A stretch of DNA of 64,000 nucleotides from Gordonia rubripertincta (lineage in GTDB: Bacteria > Actinomycetota > Actinomycetes > Mycobacteriales > Mycobacteriaceae). Positions 51,506 to 62,483 of this stretch are shown here, piece by piece; positions within the stretch are counted from its first letter, which is position 1; every line of letters begins with the position of its first letter. The stretch is from positions 3,224,001 to 3,288,000 of the forward strand of contig NZ_CP136136.1 in assembly GCF_038024875.1 (NCBI RefSeq), written 5' to 3'. A model generated the notes under the pieces. That model saw nothing but the letters and a program-made list of their open reading frames with translations, searched no databases and was not told where the DNA came from. Made by a program: the position numbers and the translations under genes.

Positions 51506-52702
51506 ATGATCGACGCCGCTCCGGTGGTGCTCGCGGCCGCGACCGACGGGGGAGGGGCCGGTGTCCCGCTGCGCGAGTTGCTGCTCGTCGGTCTGACCGC
51601 CGCCGCGATGACGTATTTGCTGACCTCGGCGGTGCGGGTGTTCGCGATCAAGGCCGGCGCGGTCGCCGTGCCGCGCGTGCGCGACGTCCACGTCATCCCG
51701 ACCCCTCGGCTCGGCGGTCTCGGCATGTTCGGCGGGGTGGTGGCCGGCATCGCGCTCGCCGCGAACCTGCCGGCACTCAACCGGGGATTCGTCTACACCA
51801 CCGACATGACCGCGGTGATCACCGCGGGCACGGTGATAGTTCTGGTTGGTGTCGTCGACGACCGGTGGGGCCTCGACGCCCTGACGAAGTTCGTCGGGCA
51901 GCTCACCGCCGCCGGGGTGCTCGTGCTCCTGGGTATCTCATGGATCCAGGTGCCGGTGCCGTTCGCCGACATCGGGACCATCGTGCTCGATCCGCTCCAG
52001 GCCGGCCTCCTCACCGTGGCCGTGACGGTGGCCACCATCAACGCGATCAACTTCGTCGATGGCCTCGACGGTCTCGCCGCCGGTCTGGGACTCATCGCCG
52101 CGGCGGCGATCTGCATGTTCTCCCTCGGCCTGCTCCGCGATCAGGGCGGCGACGTCAGCTATTACCCGCCGGCGCTCATCGCCGTCGCACTCGCCGGGGC
52201 CTGTCTCGGCTTCCTGCCGCACAACTTCTCGCCGGCCCGGATCTTCATGGGCGACTCCGGGGCGATGCTGATCGGGCTCATGCTGGCGGCCGCGTCGACG
52301 AGCGCGTCCGGTCGTATCGCGGTCAACGCCTACGGCCCGGCCGACATCTTCACCCTGCTGTCACCGCTGATCCTCGTCGCGGCCGTGGTCTTCATCCCGA
52401 TGCTCGACATGCTGCTCGCGGTGATCCGCCGGACCCGCGCCGGCGTCGGCTTCTACACCCCCGACAAGATGCACCTTCACCATCGGTTGCTCGAACTCGG
52501 ACACTCCCAGCGCCGCGTCGCGCTGATCATCTACCTCTGGGTCGGCGTCCTTGCCTTCTCCGCCGCGGCGAGCACCCTGTTCCCGCTGTCGGTGGTCGCG
52601 CCGATGTTCGGCGGGGGACTGGTGGTCGCCCTGCTGGTCACCATGGCGCCTCGCTTACAGCGCCGGTTCGCCGAACTCCGGACGTCGACAAAAGCCTTCT
52701 GA
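51506..52702 (+). CDS. wecA: Undecaprenyl-phosphate GlcNAc-1-phosphate transferase WecA (Rfe)
   Basis: 398 residues, about 11 transmembrane helices. MraY/WecA marks: PRLGGLGMF, VVDDRWGLDALTKF (Asp-Asp), NAINFVDGLDGLAAG, FMGDSGAMLIG and the HIHH-type HLHHRL. It attaches GlcNAc-1-phosphate to decaprenyl or undecaprenyl phosphate, the start of arabinogalactan linker synthesis in this group. The symbol rfe is used in M. tuberculosis (Rv1302). Last gene before the atp leader. Confidence 0.93.
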   Translation: MIDAAPVVLAAATDGGGAGVPLRELLLVGLTAAAMTYLLTSAVRVFAIKAGAVAVPRVRDVHVIPTPRLGGLGMFGGVVAGIALAANLPALNRGFVYTTDMTAVITAGTVIVLVGVVDDRWGLDALTKFVGQLTAAGVLVLLGISWIQVPVPFADIGTIVLDPLQAGLLTVAVTVATINAINFVDGLDGLAAGLGLIAAAAICMFSLGLLRDQGGDVSYYPPALIAVALAGACLGFLPHNFSPARIFMGDSGAMLIGLMLAAASTSASGRIAVNAYGPADIFTLLSPLILVAAVVFIPMLDMLLAVIRRTRAGVGFYTPDKMHLHHRLLELGHSQRRVALIIYLWVGVLAFSAAASTLFPLSVVAPMFGGGLVVALLVTMAPRLQRRFAELRTSTKAF

Positions 52703-52988
52703 TGAGGTCCGCGTCACCATCCGGTAGTGTCCGGTTCCGACCGAGCGCACCCTTGGTAAGGGCACGGTAAACCTCGTGTACTATCGGCCGTAGTAGTTGT
52801 GGCCCGGGCGCCGACGGTTCTCGCCGGCGGTTCTCGCGAGCCTCGACTCATACCCCCCGGTAAGACCTTCGGGGTGGTGTTGGTAGGGTCACACCAAACG
52901 CGAGCTGTTGCCTGGCGGCCACTGGCTGCTGCACGCACGCAGGTGCCCCGTGCCGTCGGTATGGACTCAACGAGCTGAGGAGAGGGAC
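52703..52988 (+). promoter_or_regulatory. Upstream region of the atp operon
   Basis: 286 bp without a convincing gene. TTGGTA (52753-52758) and TACTAT (52779-52784) could be a promoter, though the 20-bp spacer is long. A GC-rich hairpin of ACCCCCCG with CGGGGTGGT lies near 52852-52880. A ribosome site GAGGAGAGG (52977-52985) is directly in front of the atpI-like gene. Confidence 0.45.
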
Positions 52989-53402
52989 ATGGAGACTTCT
53001 GCCCCTGATTCAGCCCCCGTCTATCCGCAGGCGCCCACCGGTCTGCGCCGTCCGGCACTCATCGCCGGCGGCGTGACGCTCGTGGTCGCGGTGGTCTCGA
53101 TTCTCGTCGGTCATCCCCTCTTCGCAGTGTTCTTCCTGCTCGGAGTCGCGGGGATCCTGGTCAACGCACTGCTCGTGAAGCGTGCTGTCGACGCGGTCAC
53201 TGCCGAGCTGAACCCCCGTAAAACCGCTCTTGCTCTCAACTCCGCCATGCGACTCGGCGCCATCACGGTGCTCGCTCTGCTGGCGGCGTTTCTGGTCCAA
53301 CCCGACGGGTTGGGCGCGATGTTCGGACTCGCCATCGGCCAGGTGGTCTTGGTGCTGAACACGGTCATTCCGGTGATGAAAGGACTTCGTAGCCAACCAT
53401 GA
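52989..53402 (+). CDS. atpI: ATP synthase I-like membrane protein (AtpI, Rv1303-like)
   Basis: 137 residues, four hydrophobic segments, preceded by a Pro/Ser-rich start. It occupies the position of atpI ahead of atpB. AtpI assists assembly of the c-ring in other bacteria. ATG 52989 has a strong ribosome site; an open frame 81 bp further upstream is not supported. It overlaps atpB by 4 bp (ATGA). Confidence 0.8.
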   Translation: METSAPDSAPVYPQAPTGLRRPALIAGGVTLVVAVVSILVGHPLFAVFFLLGVAGILVNALLVKRAVDAVTAELNPRKTALALNSAMRLGAITVLALLAAFLVQPDGLGAMFGLAIGQVVLVLNTVIPVMKGLRSQP

Positions 53403-54148
53403 CGACCGCCTTCTACCTAGCCGCAGAGGATGGAGAATCATCCATCCAGGTGGGTCACTACACCAAGTTCGAGCTCTTCGGACTGACCTTCAACCTGGAG
53501 ACCATCATCGCGACGGCGCTCGCGGCGTTGATCATGCTCGCGCTGGCCTTCTACCTGAAGTCGAAGGTCACCTCGACCGGTGTGCCGTCGGGTGTGCAGC
53601 TCTTCTGGGAGACCGTCACCATCCAGATGCGCGGCCAGGTCGAGAGCGCCATCGGCATGAAGGTCGCCCCGTACGTCCTGCCTCTCGCGGTCTCGCTCTT
53701 CACCTTCATCCTCATCTCCAACTGGCTGTCGATCCTGCCCGTGCAGGTGGGTCACCACGAGATCCTCAAGCCGCCGGCCGCGGACGTGAACTTCGCGTAC
53801 GCCCTCGCAGTGTTCGTCTTCATCTGGTACCAGATCGCCGGCTTCCGGGCCCGCGGCCTGCTTGGTCACCCGAAGCGCATCCTGAAGGGCCACGTCACCT
53901 TCCTCGCCCCGATCAACGTGATCGAGGAGTTCACCAAGCCGATCTCGCTCTCGCTGCGACTCTTCGGCAACGTCTTCGCCGGCAGCATGATGGTCGCCCT
54001 GATCGCCCTGTTCCCGCCGTACATCATGTGGGCGCCCAACGCGATCTGGAAGTCCTTCGAGCTGTTCGTCGGACTGATCCAGGCGTTCATCTTCGCGCTG
54101 CTGACGATCCTCTACTTCTCGCAGTCGATGGAGACCGAGGATCACTGA
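53399..54148 (+). CDS. atpB: ATP synthase subunit a
   Basis: 249 residues, five to six transmembrane helices. The essential Arg of the proton path is in EFTKPISLSLRLFGNVFAGS, and QAFIFALLTILYFSQSME is the last helix. With the c-ring it forms the proton channel. It overlaps atpI by 4 bp. A 133-bp gap before atpE has no gene, but a GAAAGGGAA ribosome site. Confidence 0.95.
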   Translation: MTTAFYLAAEDGESSIQVGHYTKFELFGLTFNLETIIATALAALIMLALAFYLKSKVTSTGVPSGVQLFWETVTIQMRGQVESAIGMKVAPYVLPLAVSLFTFILISNWLSILPVQVGHHEILKPPAADVNFAYALAVFVFIWYQIAGFRARGLLGHPKRILKGHVTFLAPINVIEEFTKPISLSLRLFGNVFAGSMMVALIALFPPYIMWAPNAIWKSFELFVGLIQAFIFALLTILYFSQSMETEDH

Positions 54149-54281
54149 CCGCCCGAGCAGGGCACCTCGCGGCGGGAGACGCCGCGATCACAACCGCACA
54201 TGACCGACCTGCGTCGGCACCTGTCGTCGCAGTCACAGACCTGGCACACCAGATGTCAGCAACCGAAAGGGAAATATCACA

Positions 54282-54533
54282 ATGGATCCAATGATTGGCC
54301 TCGGCGCACTCATCGGTGGCGGCCTGATCATGGCCGGTGGCGCCGTCGGTGCCGGTATCGGTAACGGTCTGGCCGGTAGCCAGCTGATCGCCGGTATCGC
54401 TCGCCAGCCGGAGGCTCAGGGTCGTCTGTTCACCCCGTTCTTCATCACCGTTGGTCTGGTTGAGGCCGCTTACTTCATCAACCTGGCCTTCATGGCGCTC
54501 TTCGTGTTCGCCACCCCGATCAGCGCCGGCTGA
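54282..54533 (+). CDS. atpE: ATP synthase subunit c
   Basis: 83 residues, two helices with a polar loop (ARQPEAQGRLF). The proton-carrying Glu61 is in VGLVEAAYFINLAFM, aligned by eye to M. tuberculosis, with Ala63, Tyr64 and Ile66 unchanged. Position 28 is Asn (GIGNGLAG), where M. tuberculosis has Asp (GIGDGVAG). Asp28 and Glu61 are the residues contacted by bedaquiline. Membrane rotor of the ATP synthase. Confidence 0.96.
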   Translation: MDPMIGLGALIGGGLIMAGGAVGAGIGNGLAGSQLIAGIARQPEAQGRLFTPFFITVGLVEAAYFINLAFMALFVFATPISAG

Positions 54534-54580
54534 TCACCGCTCTCCCTTTTGTCGCCGAGTAGAAACGACACCTCACCACA

Positions 54581-55069
54581 ATGACGCTTGCTGCAGAGAA
54601 CTTCCTGCTTCCGAATGGAACGTTCTTCGTTGTCCTGCTCATCTTCGTGATTTTGCTGCTGGTCATCCGCAAGTTCGTGGTTCCGCCGATTCAGCAGGTC
54701 CTCGAGGAGCGGGACGAGATGATCCACCGCACCGCGGAGGACAATCGGACTGCCGCCGCCGAATTCGAGGATGCGGACGTGCAGTTCCGTTCGCTCCTCA
54801 AGGAAGCGCGCGGTGAGGCCACCGCCAAGCGCGACGAAGCTCGCGCCCAGGGCCGTGAACAGCTGAACGAGATGAAGCAGCGAGCGACCGCCGAGGCCGA
54901 CGCTGCCCTGCAGTCGACCAGCTCCGAGCTGGCGGCTCAGGGTGAGCAGGCGGCATCGACGGCTGCAGCTGATGTGGACACACTCGCCAAGACCCTCGCG
55001 GCGCGTGTGCTCGGTGTCGACTCGGCCACTCTTTCCGACACCCGATCGACGAGCGGAGCGGTGAACTGA
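54581..55069 (+). CDS. atpF: ATP synthase subunit b
   Basis: 162 residues: one N-terminal transmembrane helix (FFVVLLIFVILLLVI), then a long charged coiled coil (residues 35-130) forming the stator. Actinobacteria of this group have this plain b plus the fused b-delta that follows. The stop overlaps the next start by one base (TGATG). Confidence 0.94.
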   Translation: MTLAAENFLLPNGTFFVVLLIFVILLLVIRKFVVPPIQQVLEERDEMIHRTAEDNRTAAAEFEDADVQFRSLLKEARGEATAKRDEARAQGREQLNEMKQRATAEADAALQSTSSELAAQGEQAASTAAADVDTLAKTLAARVLGVDSATLSDTRSTSGAVN

Positions 55070-56493
55070 TGGCTGCCAACACTGAGACCGAATCCGACCA
55101 GGGCCCCATCGGTACCTGGCTCCACGACATCGGTGCTGCGTTCGACCCTGCGATCTTCATCGCTCAGCTCTTCGGCTTCGCGGTCATCATCTTCCTGCTG
55201 TGGAAGTACGTCCGCCCGCCGGTGCAGAAGATGATGCGTGATCGTCAGGAGACGGTGCGCACCCAACTGGCCGAGGCCGAAGCCGCCAAGAAGCGGGTCG
55301 CCGAAGGACAGAAGGCCCGTGAGAAGGCCGTCGCCGAGGCCAAGGCCGAGGCGGAGCAGATGAAGAAGGACGCCGCGGCCGACGCCGAGGCGATCACCTC
55401 CGACATCCGCGCGCAGGCCGATCACGAGGTCAAGCGCATCTCCGAGCACGGCCGCAACCAGGTCGCGCTGGTACGGGCGAACCTGGTCCGTCAGCTCCGT
55501 ACCGACCTCGGTCTCACCGCGGTCGACAAGGCCGGTGAACTCGTGCGCAACCATCTCGCCGACGACTCGGCCCAGGCCGCCAGCGTCGACCGGGTCATCG
55601 ACGAGCTCGAGGAGATGTCCTCGCGATCGGCGTCGGCCATTCCGTCGAGCGCCAAGCTCGTCGGTCTGCACGCCATGCGTGCCGCCAGCCGCGACGCCGC
55701 TCTGGCCGTGTCGGACAAGTTCGACTCGGCCGCGGGCGACCTCGACGGTGCGGCGCTCGCCGCGGCGTCGGGTGACCTGACCGCGGCCATCAACTTCCTC
55801 GGCGAGAACCCGGTGCTGCGCAAGCGCCTGGTCGAGGACGACGAGAACGCCGCCGGTAAGAACTCGCTGGTGCACACCCTGTTCGACGGCAAGGTGGCCC
55901 CGGTGGTCGTGGAGGTCCTCGCGACCGCCTCGACCCAGCGCTGGTCGTCGTCGGGCGACTTCATCAGCGCCCTGCGTCGTCAGAACTCGCTCATCGTGCT
56001 GACCGCCGCCGAGCGTGACGGGGTCATCGAGCAGGTTGAGGACGAGCTGTTCCGCGTCAGCCGGATCCTGGAGGCCAACCCGCAGCTCGCGTCGCTGCTC
56101 TCCGATCACAGCAAGGACGCCGACAAGCGCGTCGACCTCCTGCGGAAGCTGGTGGGGGAGAAGGTCAGCGGCCACACCTGGACGCTGCTGTCCTCGACCG
56201 TGCGCCTGCTGAACGGTCAGGCCGCCGATGTCGCCGTCGATCAGCTCGCCGAGCTGGCTGCCGCCCGACGCGGCGAATCGGTCGCCCACGTCGTGTCGGC
56301 CTCCAAGCTGGCCGACGCACAGGTCGAGCGCCTCGCGACCGTCCTCGGTGGGATCTACGGCCGCACCATCTCGGTGCAGACCGAGGTCCAGCCCGAACTG
56401 CTGGGCGGCCTGCGGATCAGCGTCGGCGACGAGGTCATCGACGCCGATGTCGCCACGCGCCTCGCGAAGGCAGCCGAGACCCTGCCGCGCTGA
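55069..56493 (+). CDS. atpH: Fused ATP synthase subunit b'-delta
   Basis: 474 residues. N-terminal b-type helix (PAIFIAQLFGFAVIIFLLWKYV, about 27-48) and coiled coil, joined from about residue 200 to a delta domain (FLGENPVLRKRLVEDD, HTWTLLSSTVRLLNGQ, the last GLRISVGDEVIDADVATRL). This fusion is characteristic of mycobacterial-type ATP synthases (atpFH). It forms part of the peripheral stalk and binds the alpha N-terminus. Confidence 0.94.
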   Translation: MAANTETESDQGPIGTWLHDIGAAFDPAIFIAQLFGFAVIIFLLWKYVRPPVQKMMRDRQETVRTQLAEAEAAKKRVAEGQKAREKAVAEAKAEAEQMKKDAAADAEAITSDIRAQADHEVKRISEHGRNQVALVRANLVRQLRTDLGLTAVDKAGELVRNHLADDSAQAASVDRVIDELEEMSSRSASAIPSSAKLVGLHAMRAASRDAALAVSDKFDSAAGDLDGAALAAASGDLTAAINFLGENPVLRKRLVEDDENAAGKNSLVHTLFDGKVAPVVVEVLATASTQRWSSSGDFISALRRQNSLIVLTAAERDGVIEQVEDELFRVSRILEANPQLASLLSDHSKDADKRVDLLRKLVGEKVSGHTWTLLSSTVRLLNGQAADVAVDQLAELAAARRGESVAHVVSASKLADAQVERLATVLGGIYGRTISVQTEVQPELLGGLRISVGDEVIDADVATRLAKAAETLPR

Positions 56494-56574
56494 CGCAGCT
56501 CGACCCCTGACCACCTGAACACCCAAAGCCCGAGCCCTAAAGCCTCAGAGCTAATCAAGGAAAGACGAGAACCC

Positions 56575-58203
56575 ATGGCGGAGTTGACGATCTCACCAGA
56601 CGAGATTAAGGGAGCGATCGAGCAGTACGTCTCGTCGTTCGAAGCCGAAGCGTCGCGTGACGAGGTCGGCATCATCACCGATACGTCGGACGGTATCGCT
56701 CACGTCAGCGGACTGCCCAGCGCAATGGCCAACGAGCTACTCGAGTTCCCCGGCGGCGTCCTCGGCGTCGCGCTGAACCTCGACGAGGACGAGATCGGCG
56801 CCGTCATCCTGGGTGACTACGAGTCCCTGGAAGAGGGCCAGCAGGTCAGCCGTACCGGCAACGTGCTCTCCGTGCCCGTCGGCGACGCCTTCCTCGGTCG
56901 TGTGGTCGATCCCCTCGGCGCCCCGATCGACGGACAGGGCGACATCGAGGCCGAAGAGCAGCGAGTCCTGGAGCTGCAGGCCGCCTCGGTGCTCGAGCGC
57001 CAGCCCGTCGAGGAGTCCCTCGCCACCGGCATCAAGGCCATCGACGCCATGACCGCCATCGGCCGCGGACAGCGTCAGCTCGTCATCGGCGACCGCAAGA
57101 CCGGCAAGACCGCCGTCTGCATCGACGCCATCCTGAACCAGAAGGCGAACTGGGAGACCGGCGACCCCACCAAGCAGGTTCGCTGCATCTACGTCGCGAT
57201 CGGTCAGAAGGGTTCGACCATCGCCGGCGTCAAGTCCGCTCTCGAAGAGGCCGGCGCGATGGAGTACACCACCATCGTCGCCGCCCCGGCCTCGGACTCG
57301 GCCGGCTTCAAGTGGCTCGCCCCCTACACCGGTTCGGCCATCGGCCAGCACTGGATGTACCAGGGCAAGCACGTCCTCATCGTGTTCGACGACCTGACCA
57401 AGCAGGCCGAGGCCTACCGCGCCATCTCGCTGCTGCTGCGCCGCCCGCCGGGCCGCGAGGCATACCCGGGTGACGTCTTCTACTTGCACTCGCGCCTCCT
57501 GGAGCGTTGTGCAAAGCTCTCCGACGAGCTCGGCGGCGGTTCGATGACCGGTCTGCCGATCATCGAGACCAAGGCCAACGACGTCTCGGCGTTCATCCCG
57601 ACCAACGTCATCTCGATCACCGACGGCCAGGTCTTCCTGGAGTCGGACCTCTTCAACAAGGGTGTCCGCCCGGCCATCAACGTCGGTACCTCGGTGTCCC
57701 GCGTCGGTGGTGCCGCACAGACCAAGGGCCTCAAGAAGGTCTCGGGTTCGCTTCGTCTGGAGCTGGCCCAGTTCCGCGAGCTGGAGGCCTTCTCGGCCTT
57801 CGCCTCCGACCTCGACGATGCGTCGAAGGCGCAGCTCGAGCGCGGTGCCCGCTGGGTCGAGATGCTCAAGCAGGACCAGTACAGCCCCTTCTCGGTCGAG
57901 GACCAGATCGTCTCGATCTACCTCTGCGGTGAAGGCCACTACGACTCGGTCCCGGTCGACGACGTGCGCAACTTCGAGACCCAGCTGCTGAGCCACCTGC
58001 ACCACAACGCGAAGGGTGTCTATGACTCGATCGCCGGTGGCAAGGCGCTGGCCGACGATCAGGCCGAGGCCCTAGTCGCCGAGACCAACAAGTTCAAGAA
58101 CGGCTACCTCACCCACGACGGCCGTCGCGTGGTCAACGAGGCCGAGGCGCAGGCAATGGATGCCGAGAACGTCGAGAACGAAGAGATCAAGATCCGCAAG
58201 TGA
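56575..58203 (+). CDS. atpA: ATP synthase subunit alpha
   Basis: 542 residues. N-terminal beta-barrel, nucleotide domain with Walker A GDRKTGKTAV (about 172-180), noncatalytic site. The end is extended beyond E. coli alpha (GYLTHDGRRVVNEAEAQAMDAE and on), as in mycobacteria, where the tail restrains ATP hydrolysis. Start preceded by AAGGAAAGACGAG. Confidence 0.96.
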   Translation: MAELTISPDEIKGAIEQYVSSFEAEASRDEVGIITDTSDGIAHVSGLPSAMANELLEFPGGVLGVALNLDEDEIGAVILGDYESLEEGQQVSRTGNVLSVPVGDAFLGRVVDPLGAPIDGQGDIEAEEQRVLELQAASVLERQPVEESLATGIKAIDAMTAIGRGQRQLVIGDRKTGKTAVCIDAILNQKANWETGDPTKQVRCIYVAIGQKGSTIAGVKSALEEAGAMEYTTIVAAPASDSAGFKWLAPYTGSAIGQHWMYQGKHVLIVFDDLTKQAEAYRAISLLLRRPPGREAYPGDVFYLHSRLLERCAKLSDELGGGSMTGLPIIETKANDVSAFIPTNVISITDGQVFLESDLFNKGVRPAINVGTSVSRVGGAAQTKGLKKVSGSLRLELAQFRELEAFSAFASDLDDASKAQLERGARWVEMLKQDQYSPFSVEDQIVSIYLCGEGHYDSVPVDDVRNFETQLLSHLHHNAKGVYDSIAGGKALADDQAEALVAETNKFKNGYLTHDGRRVVNEAEAQAMDAENVENEEIKIRK

Positions 58204-58248
58204 TCTCAGACGTCAACGGACATTGCGATAAGGAAGGGGTGAGGGCTC

Positions 58249-59172
58249 ATGGCCAGCATTCGTGAGCTGCGCTCACGCATCCGGTCGGTCCAGTCGACCA
58301 AGAAGATCACCAAGGCTCAGGAGCTGATCGCGACCTCGCGGATCACGAAGGCCCAGGGTCGCGTCGCGGCGGCGAAGCCGTACTCGGAAGAGATGACGAC
58401 GGTGCTCTCCGAGCTCGCGAGCAACTCGGGTTACCTGGACAACCCGCTGCTGAACGAACGCGAGAATCCCAAGCGTGCAGCCATCCTGGTGGTGACCAGC
58501 GATCGCGGTATGTGCGGTGGCTACAACGCCAACGTGCTCAAGGCGACCCGTGAGCTCATCGCGCTGCTGCGCGAGGAGGGCAAGGAAGCCGTGCTGTTCG
58601 TGATGGGTCGAAAGGGTGTGGGGTTCTTCAACTTCCGCGGCCTGACCGTCTCGGATTCGTGGACCGGCTTCTCGGAGGCCCCGAAGTACTCCGACGCCAG
58701 CACCGCGACGCAGTTCCTGGTGGATCTGTTCGTGGCCGGCTCGGGTACCGAGGTCGAGCGTCCGGGTGGCGACGGCGTCCTCGAGGGCGTCGACGAACTG
58801 CACCTGGTCTACACCCGGTTCCAGTCGATGCTGTCGCAGGTGCCGGAGGTCCGCCGGGTGGCGCCGCTGGTCGTGTCCGAGGACGACGATCCGTCCGACG
58901 ACACCCCCTCGCGGAACTACACGTTCGAGCCGGGTGCGGATGCGCTGCTCGACGCGCTGCTGCCGAAGTACGTGGCAACGCGGGTGTACGCGGCACTGCT
59001 GGATTCGGCCGCGTCGGAGTCGGCTGCTCGGCGTACCGCCATGAAGGCGGCGACCGACAACGCCGAGGAACTGGCCAAGACGCTGTCGCGTGAGGCCAAC
59101 CAGCTCCGCCAGGCCCAGATCACCCAGGAAATCAGCGAGATCGTCGGTGGTTCGAGCGCACTGGCCACGTAG
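58249..59172 (+). CDS. atpG: ATP synthase subunit gamma
   Basis: 307 residues, central rotor shaft. N-terminal coiled coil (STKKITKAQELIATSRI), VTSDRGMCGGYN, C-terminal coil ending ITQEISEIVGGSSAL. An insert around FVAGSGTEVERPGGDG corresponds to the extra gamma loop of mycobacteria, which has been targeted by inhibitors there. RBS GGAAGGGGTGAGG precedes the ATG. Confidence 0.95.
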   Translation: MASIRELRSRIRSVQSTKKITKAQELIATSRITKAQGRVAAAKPYSEEMTTVLSELASNSGYLDNPLLNERENPKRAAILVVTSDRGMCGGYNANVLKATRELIALLREEGKEAVLFVMGRKGVGFFNFRGLTVSDSWTGFSEAPKYSDASTATQFLVDLFVAGSGTEVERPGGDGVLEGVDELHLVYTRFQSMLSQVPEVRRVAPLVVSEDDDPSDDTPSRNYTFEPGADALLDALLPKYVATRVYAALLDSAASESAARRTAMKAATDNAEELAKTLSREANQLRQAQITQEISEIVGGSSALAT

Positions 59173-59239
59173 CCTCTGCGCCCCCGAGTCCTGACGACGA
59201 GAACCAATACTTCGATCAAGAGGAAGTGACCCAAGCACC

Positions 59240-60688
<1,449 letters not shown>

Positions 60689-60697
60689 CGGTAATCC

Positions 60698-61078
60698 ATG
60701 GCTGAGAAGTCCTTCCACGTGGAGGTTGTCTCCGCGGATTCGAGCCTGTACTCGGGCGAGGCCACGTTCCTCATCGCGCAGACCACGGTCGGCGAGCTGG
60801 GCATCCTGGCCAACCACGAGCCGCTCCTGGGCCAGCTGGTCCCGGGTGGCTTCGTGGTGATCGTCGAGGAGAACGGCAATCGCCGCGCGGCCGCGGTCGA
60901 GGGCGGATTCCTGTCCGTCACCGGCGAGGCCGTCACGGTGCTGGCGGAATCGGCCGACTGGGCCGACGACGTCGACATCAACGCGGAGAAGACCGCACTC
61001 GAGCAGGCTGAGCCGGACTCCCCGGAGTACCACCGTGCTCACGCGCGTTTGACTGCGGCACAGCACCTTTCGAAGTAA
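60698..61078 (+). CDS. atpC: ATP synthase subunit epsilon
   Basis: 126 residues: N-terminal beta-sandwich (SFHVEVVSADSSLYSGEATF, LGILANHEPLLGQL) and a short helical C-domain (EKTALEQAEPDSPEYHRAHARL). Couples the gamma shaft to the c-ring. It starts 9 bp after atpD and ends the operon, before a strong hairpin. Confidence 0.95.
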   Translation: MAEKSFHVEVVSADSSLYSGEATFLIAQTTVGELGILANHEPLLGQLVPGGFVVIVEENGNRRAAAVEGGFLSVTGEAVTVLAESADWADDVDINAEKTALEQAEPDSPEYHRAHARLTAAQHLSK

Positions 61079-61100
61079 CGCCCTCGCTCGCGCGACGGTC

Positions 61101-61148
61101 ACCTCGGCCGGTCATCGGATTCACGTCCGATGACCGGCCGAGGTCGTT
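61101..61148 (+). terminator. Terminator of the atp operon
   Basis: A perfect 19-bp stem (61101-61119 with 61126-61144), loop TTCACG, followed by CGTTTCG. It begins 22 bp after the atpC stop. Confidence 0.85.
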
Positions 61149-61282
61149 TCGCGTCCGATGTGCGTGTTCTGGCATGCTGGATCCACAGCCCTTGTCCCGC
61201 TTGTCGGGCATTCCGTCCATCCTCGATCAGGATCCCCGACGGTGGACCGGATATATGTGGTGACCGCACAAAGGAGTAGGTG

Positions 61283-61771
61283 ATGACGCTGCTGGTCGTG
61301 TTGCTCAGTGTGCTGCTGGCGGTCGCCGTCATCGCGTGTGTACTGCTGGCGGTGCGTCTGGCTCAGCTCCGGCGCGTGGGTACCCCGATCCTGCTGCGCA
61401 CCATCCCGGCAGAGGTCGATCACGGCTGGCGTCACGGCACTGTGCACTACAGCGACAACTCGTTGCGCTACTACCGGCTGGCCTCACTGCGTCCGGGCCC
61501 CAACGTCACCTTCGCCCGTCAGGGCATCGAGATCGCGGGCCGGCGACGCCCCGAGGGAACCGAGACGGAGATCCTCGACGGCATGGTGATCCTGCAGGTA
61601 CAGACGACCGGCAAGACCCCCACCATCGGCAAGGGTTCCGATGGTGCGGGCCAGGACATCAAAGGCAAGGACGGTTACGAGCTCGCCATGGGCCCGGGCG
61701 CGGTGACAGCCTTCCAGTCCTGGCTGGAGTCCCGGCAGTCTGCGCGGTCACAGCGGCGCAAGAGCGCCTGA
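61283..61771 (+). CDS. DUF2550 membrane protein (Rv1312-like)
   Basis: 162 residues. One N-terminal transmembrane helix (LLVVLLSVLLAVAVIACVLLAV), then a conserved domain (HGTVHYSDNSLRYYRLASLRPGP, GYELAMGPGAVTAFQSWLESR). Function unknown, but the gene always lies behind the atp operon in this group. AAGGAG at 61271-61276 gives ATG 61283 a good spacing; GTG 61280 is possible. Confidence 0.9.
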   Translation: MTLLVVLLSVLLAVAVIACVLLAVRLAQLRRVGTPILLRTIPAEVDHGWRHGTVHYSDNSLRYYRLASLRPGPNVTFARQGIEIAGRRRPEGTETEILDGMVILQVQTTGKTPTIGKGSDGAGQDIKGKDGYELAMGPGAVTAFQSWLESRQSARSQRRKSA

Positions 61772-61825
61772 GCCCGCGAGACCGGCGGGATCTTCCTGTC
61801 TCCGGGGCCTACCGGGGCGCGGACG

Positions 61826-62440
61826 TCAGCTGTCGGACGACTCCGGACGCTCTCGGTTGCCGCCCGGAACCCACTTCACGTCACCGAGGGTGCCGTCGGG
61901 AGCCCGGTTGGCCACTCGCGACAGGATGAAGAGCAGGTCGGACAGGCGGTTGAGGTACTTCGCCGGAAGGACGCTCGTGTTGTCCGGATAGGCGGCCACC
62001 GCGGCCCACGCCGAACGTTCCGCGCGACGGGTCACCGTGCGCGCCTGATGAAGTAGTGCAGCCAGCGGGGTTCCGCCAGGCAGGATGAACGAGTCCAGCG
62101 GCGGAAGGTCGGCGCCGAAGTCGTCGCACCAGCCCTCGAGGGCGTCGATGTACTCCTGGGCGATCCGCAGCGGCGGATACTCCGGGTTCTCGACGATCGG
62201 CGAGGACAGGTCGGCGCCGGCGTCGAACAGGTCGTTCTGCACCGTGGACAACACCGCGGCGATGTCTGCGGGTACGTCACCGCCGAGAGCCAACGCCATG
62301 CCGATCGCGCCGTTGGCTTCGTCACAGTCGGCATAGGCGACAACGCGCGGATCGGTCTTGGGGACGCGCGAGAAGTCACTCAAACCGGTCGAACCGTCGT
62401 CGCCGGTGCGGGTGTAGATCCTCGTCAGGTGAACTGCCAT
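61826..62440 (-). CDS. Cob(I)alamin adenosyltransferase, PduO type
   Basis: 204 residues. TRTGDDGSTGLSDFSRVPK is the ATP-binding P-loop-like start, YADCDEANGAIG and the RRAERSAW helix complete the PduO site. It transfers adenosyl from ATP to cob(I)alamin to make coenzyme B12. M. tuberculosis has the gene (Rv1314c) at the same place, divergent from murA. ATG 62440 gives the usual MAVHLTRIYTRTGD; frames further upstream cover murA's promoter. Confidence 0.93.
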   Translation of the reverse strand: MAVHLTRIYTRTGDDGSTGLSDFSRVPKTDPRVVAYADCDEANGAIGMALALGGDVPADIAAVLSTVQNDLFDAGADLSSPIVENPEYPPLRIAQEYIDALEGWCDDFGADLPPLDSFILPGGTPLAALLHQARTVTRRAERSAWAAVAAYPDNTSVLPAKYLNRLSDLLFILSRVANRAPDGTLGDVKWVPGGNRERPESSDS

Positions 62441-62483
62441 GCGTTGAATGTACTGCGTGCGATGAGCGTCGGTCGGCGGCGGA

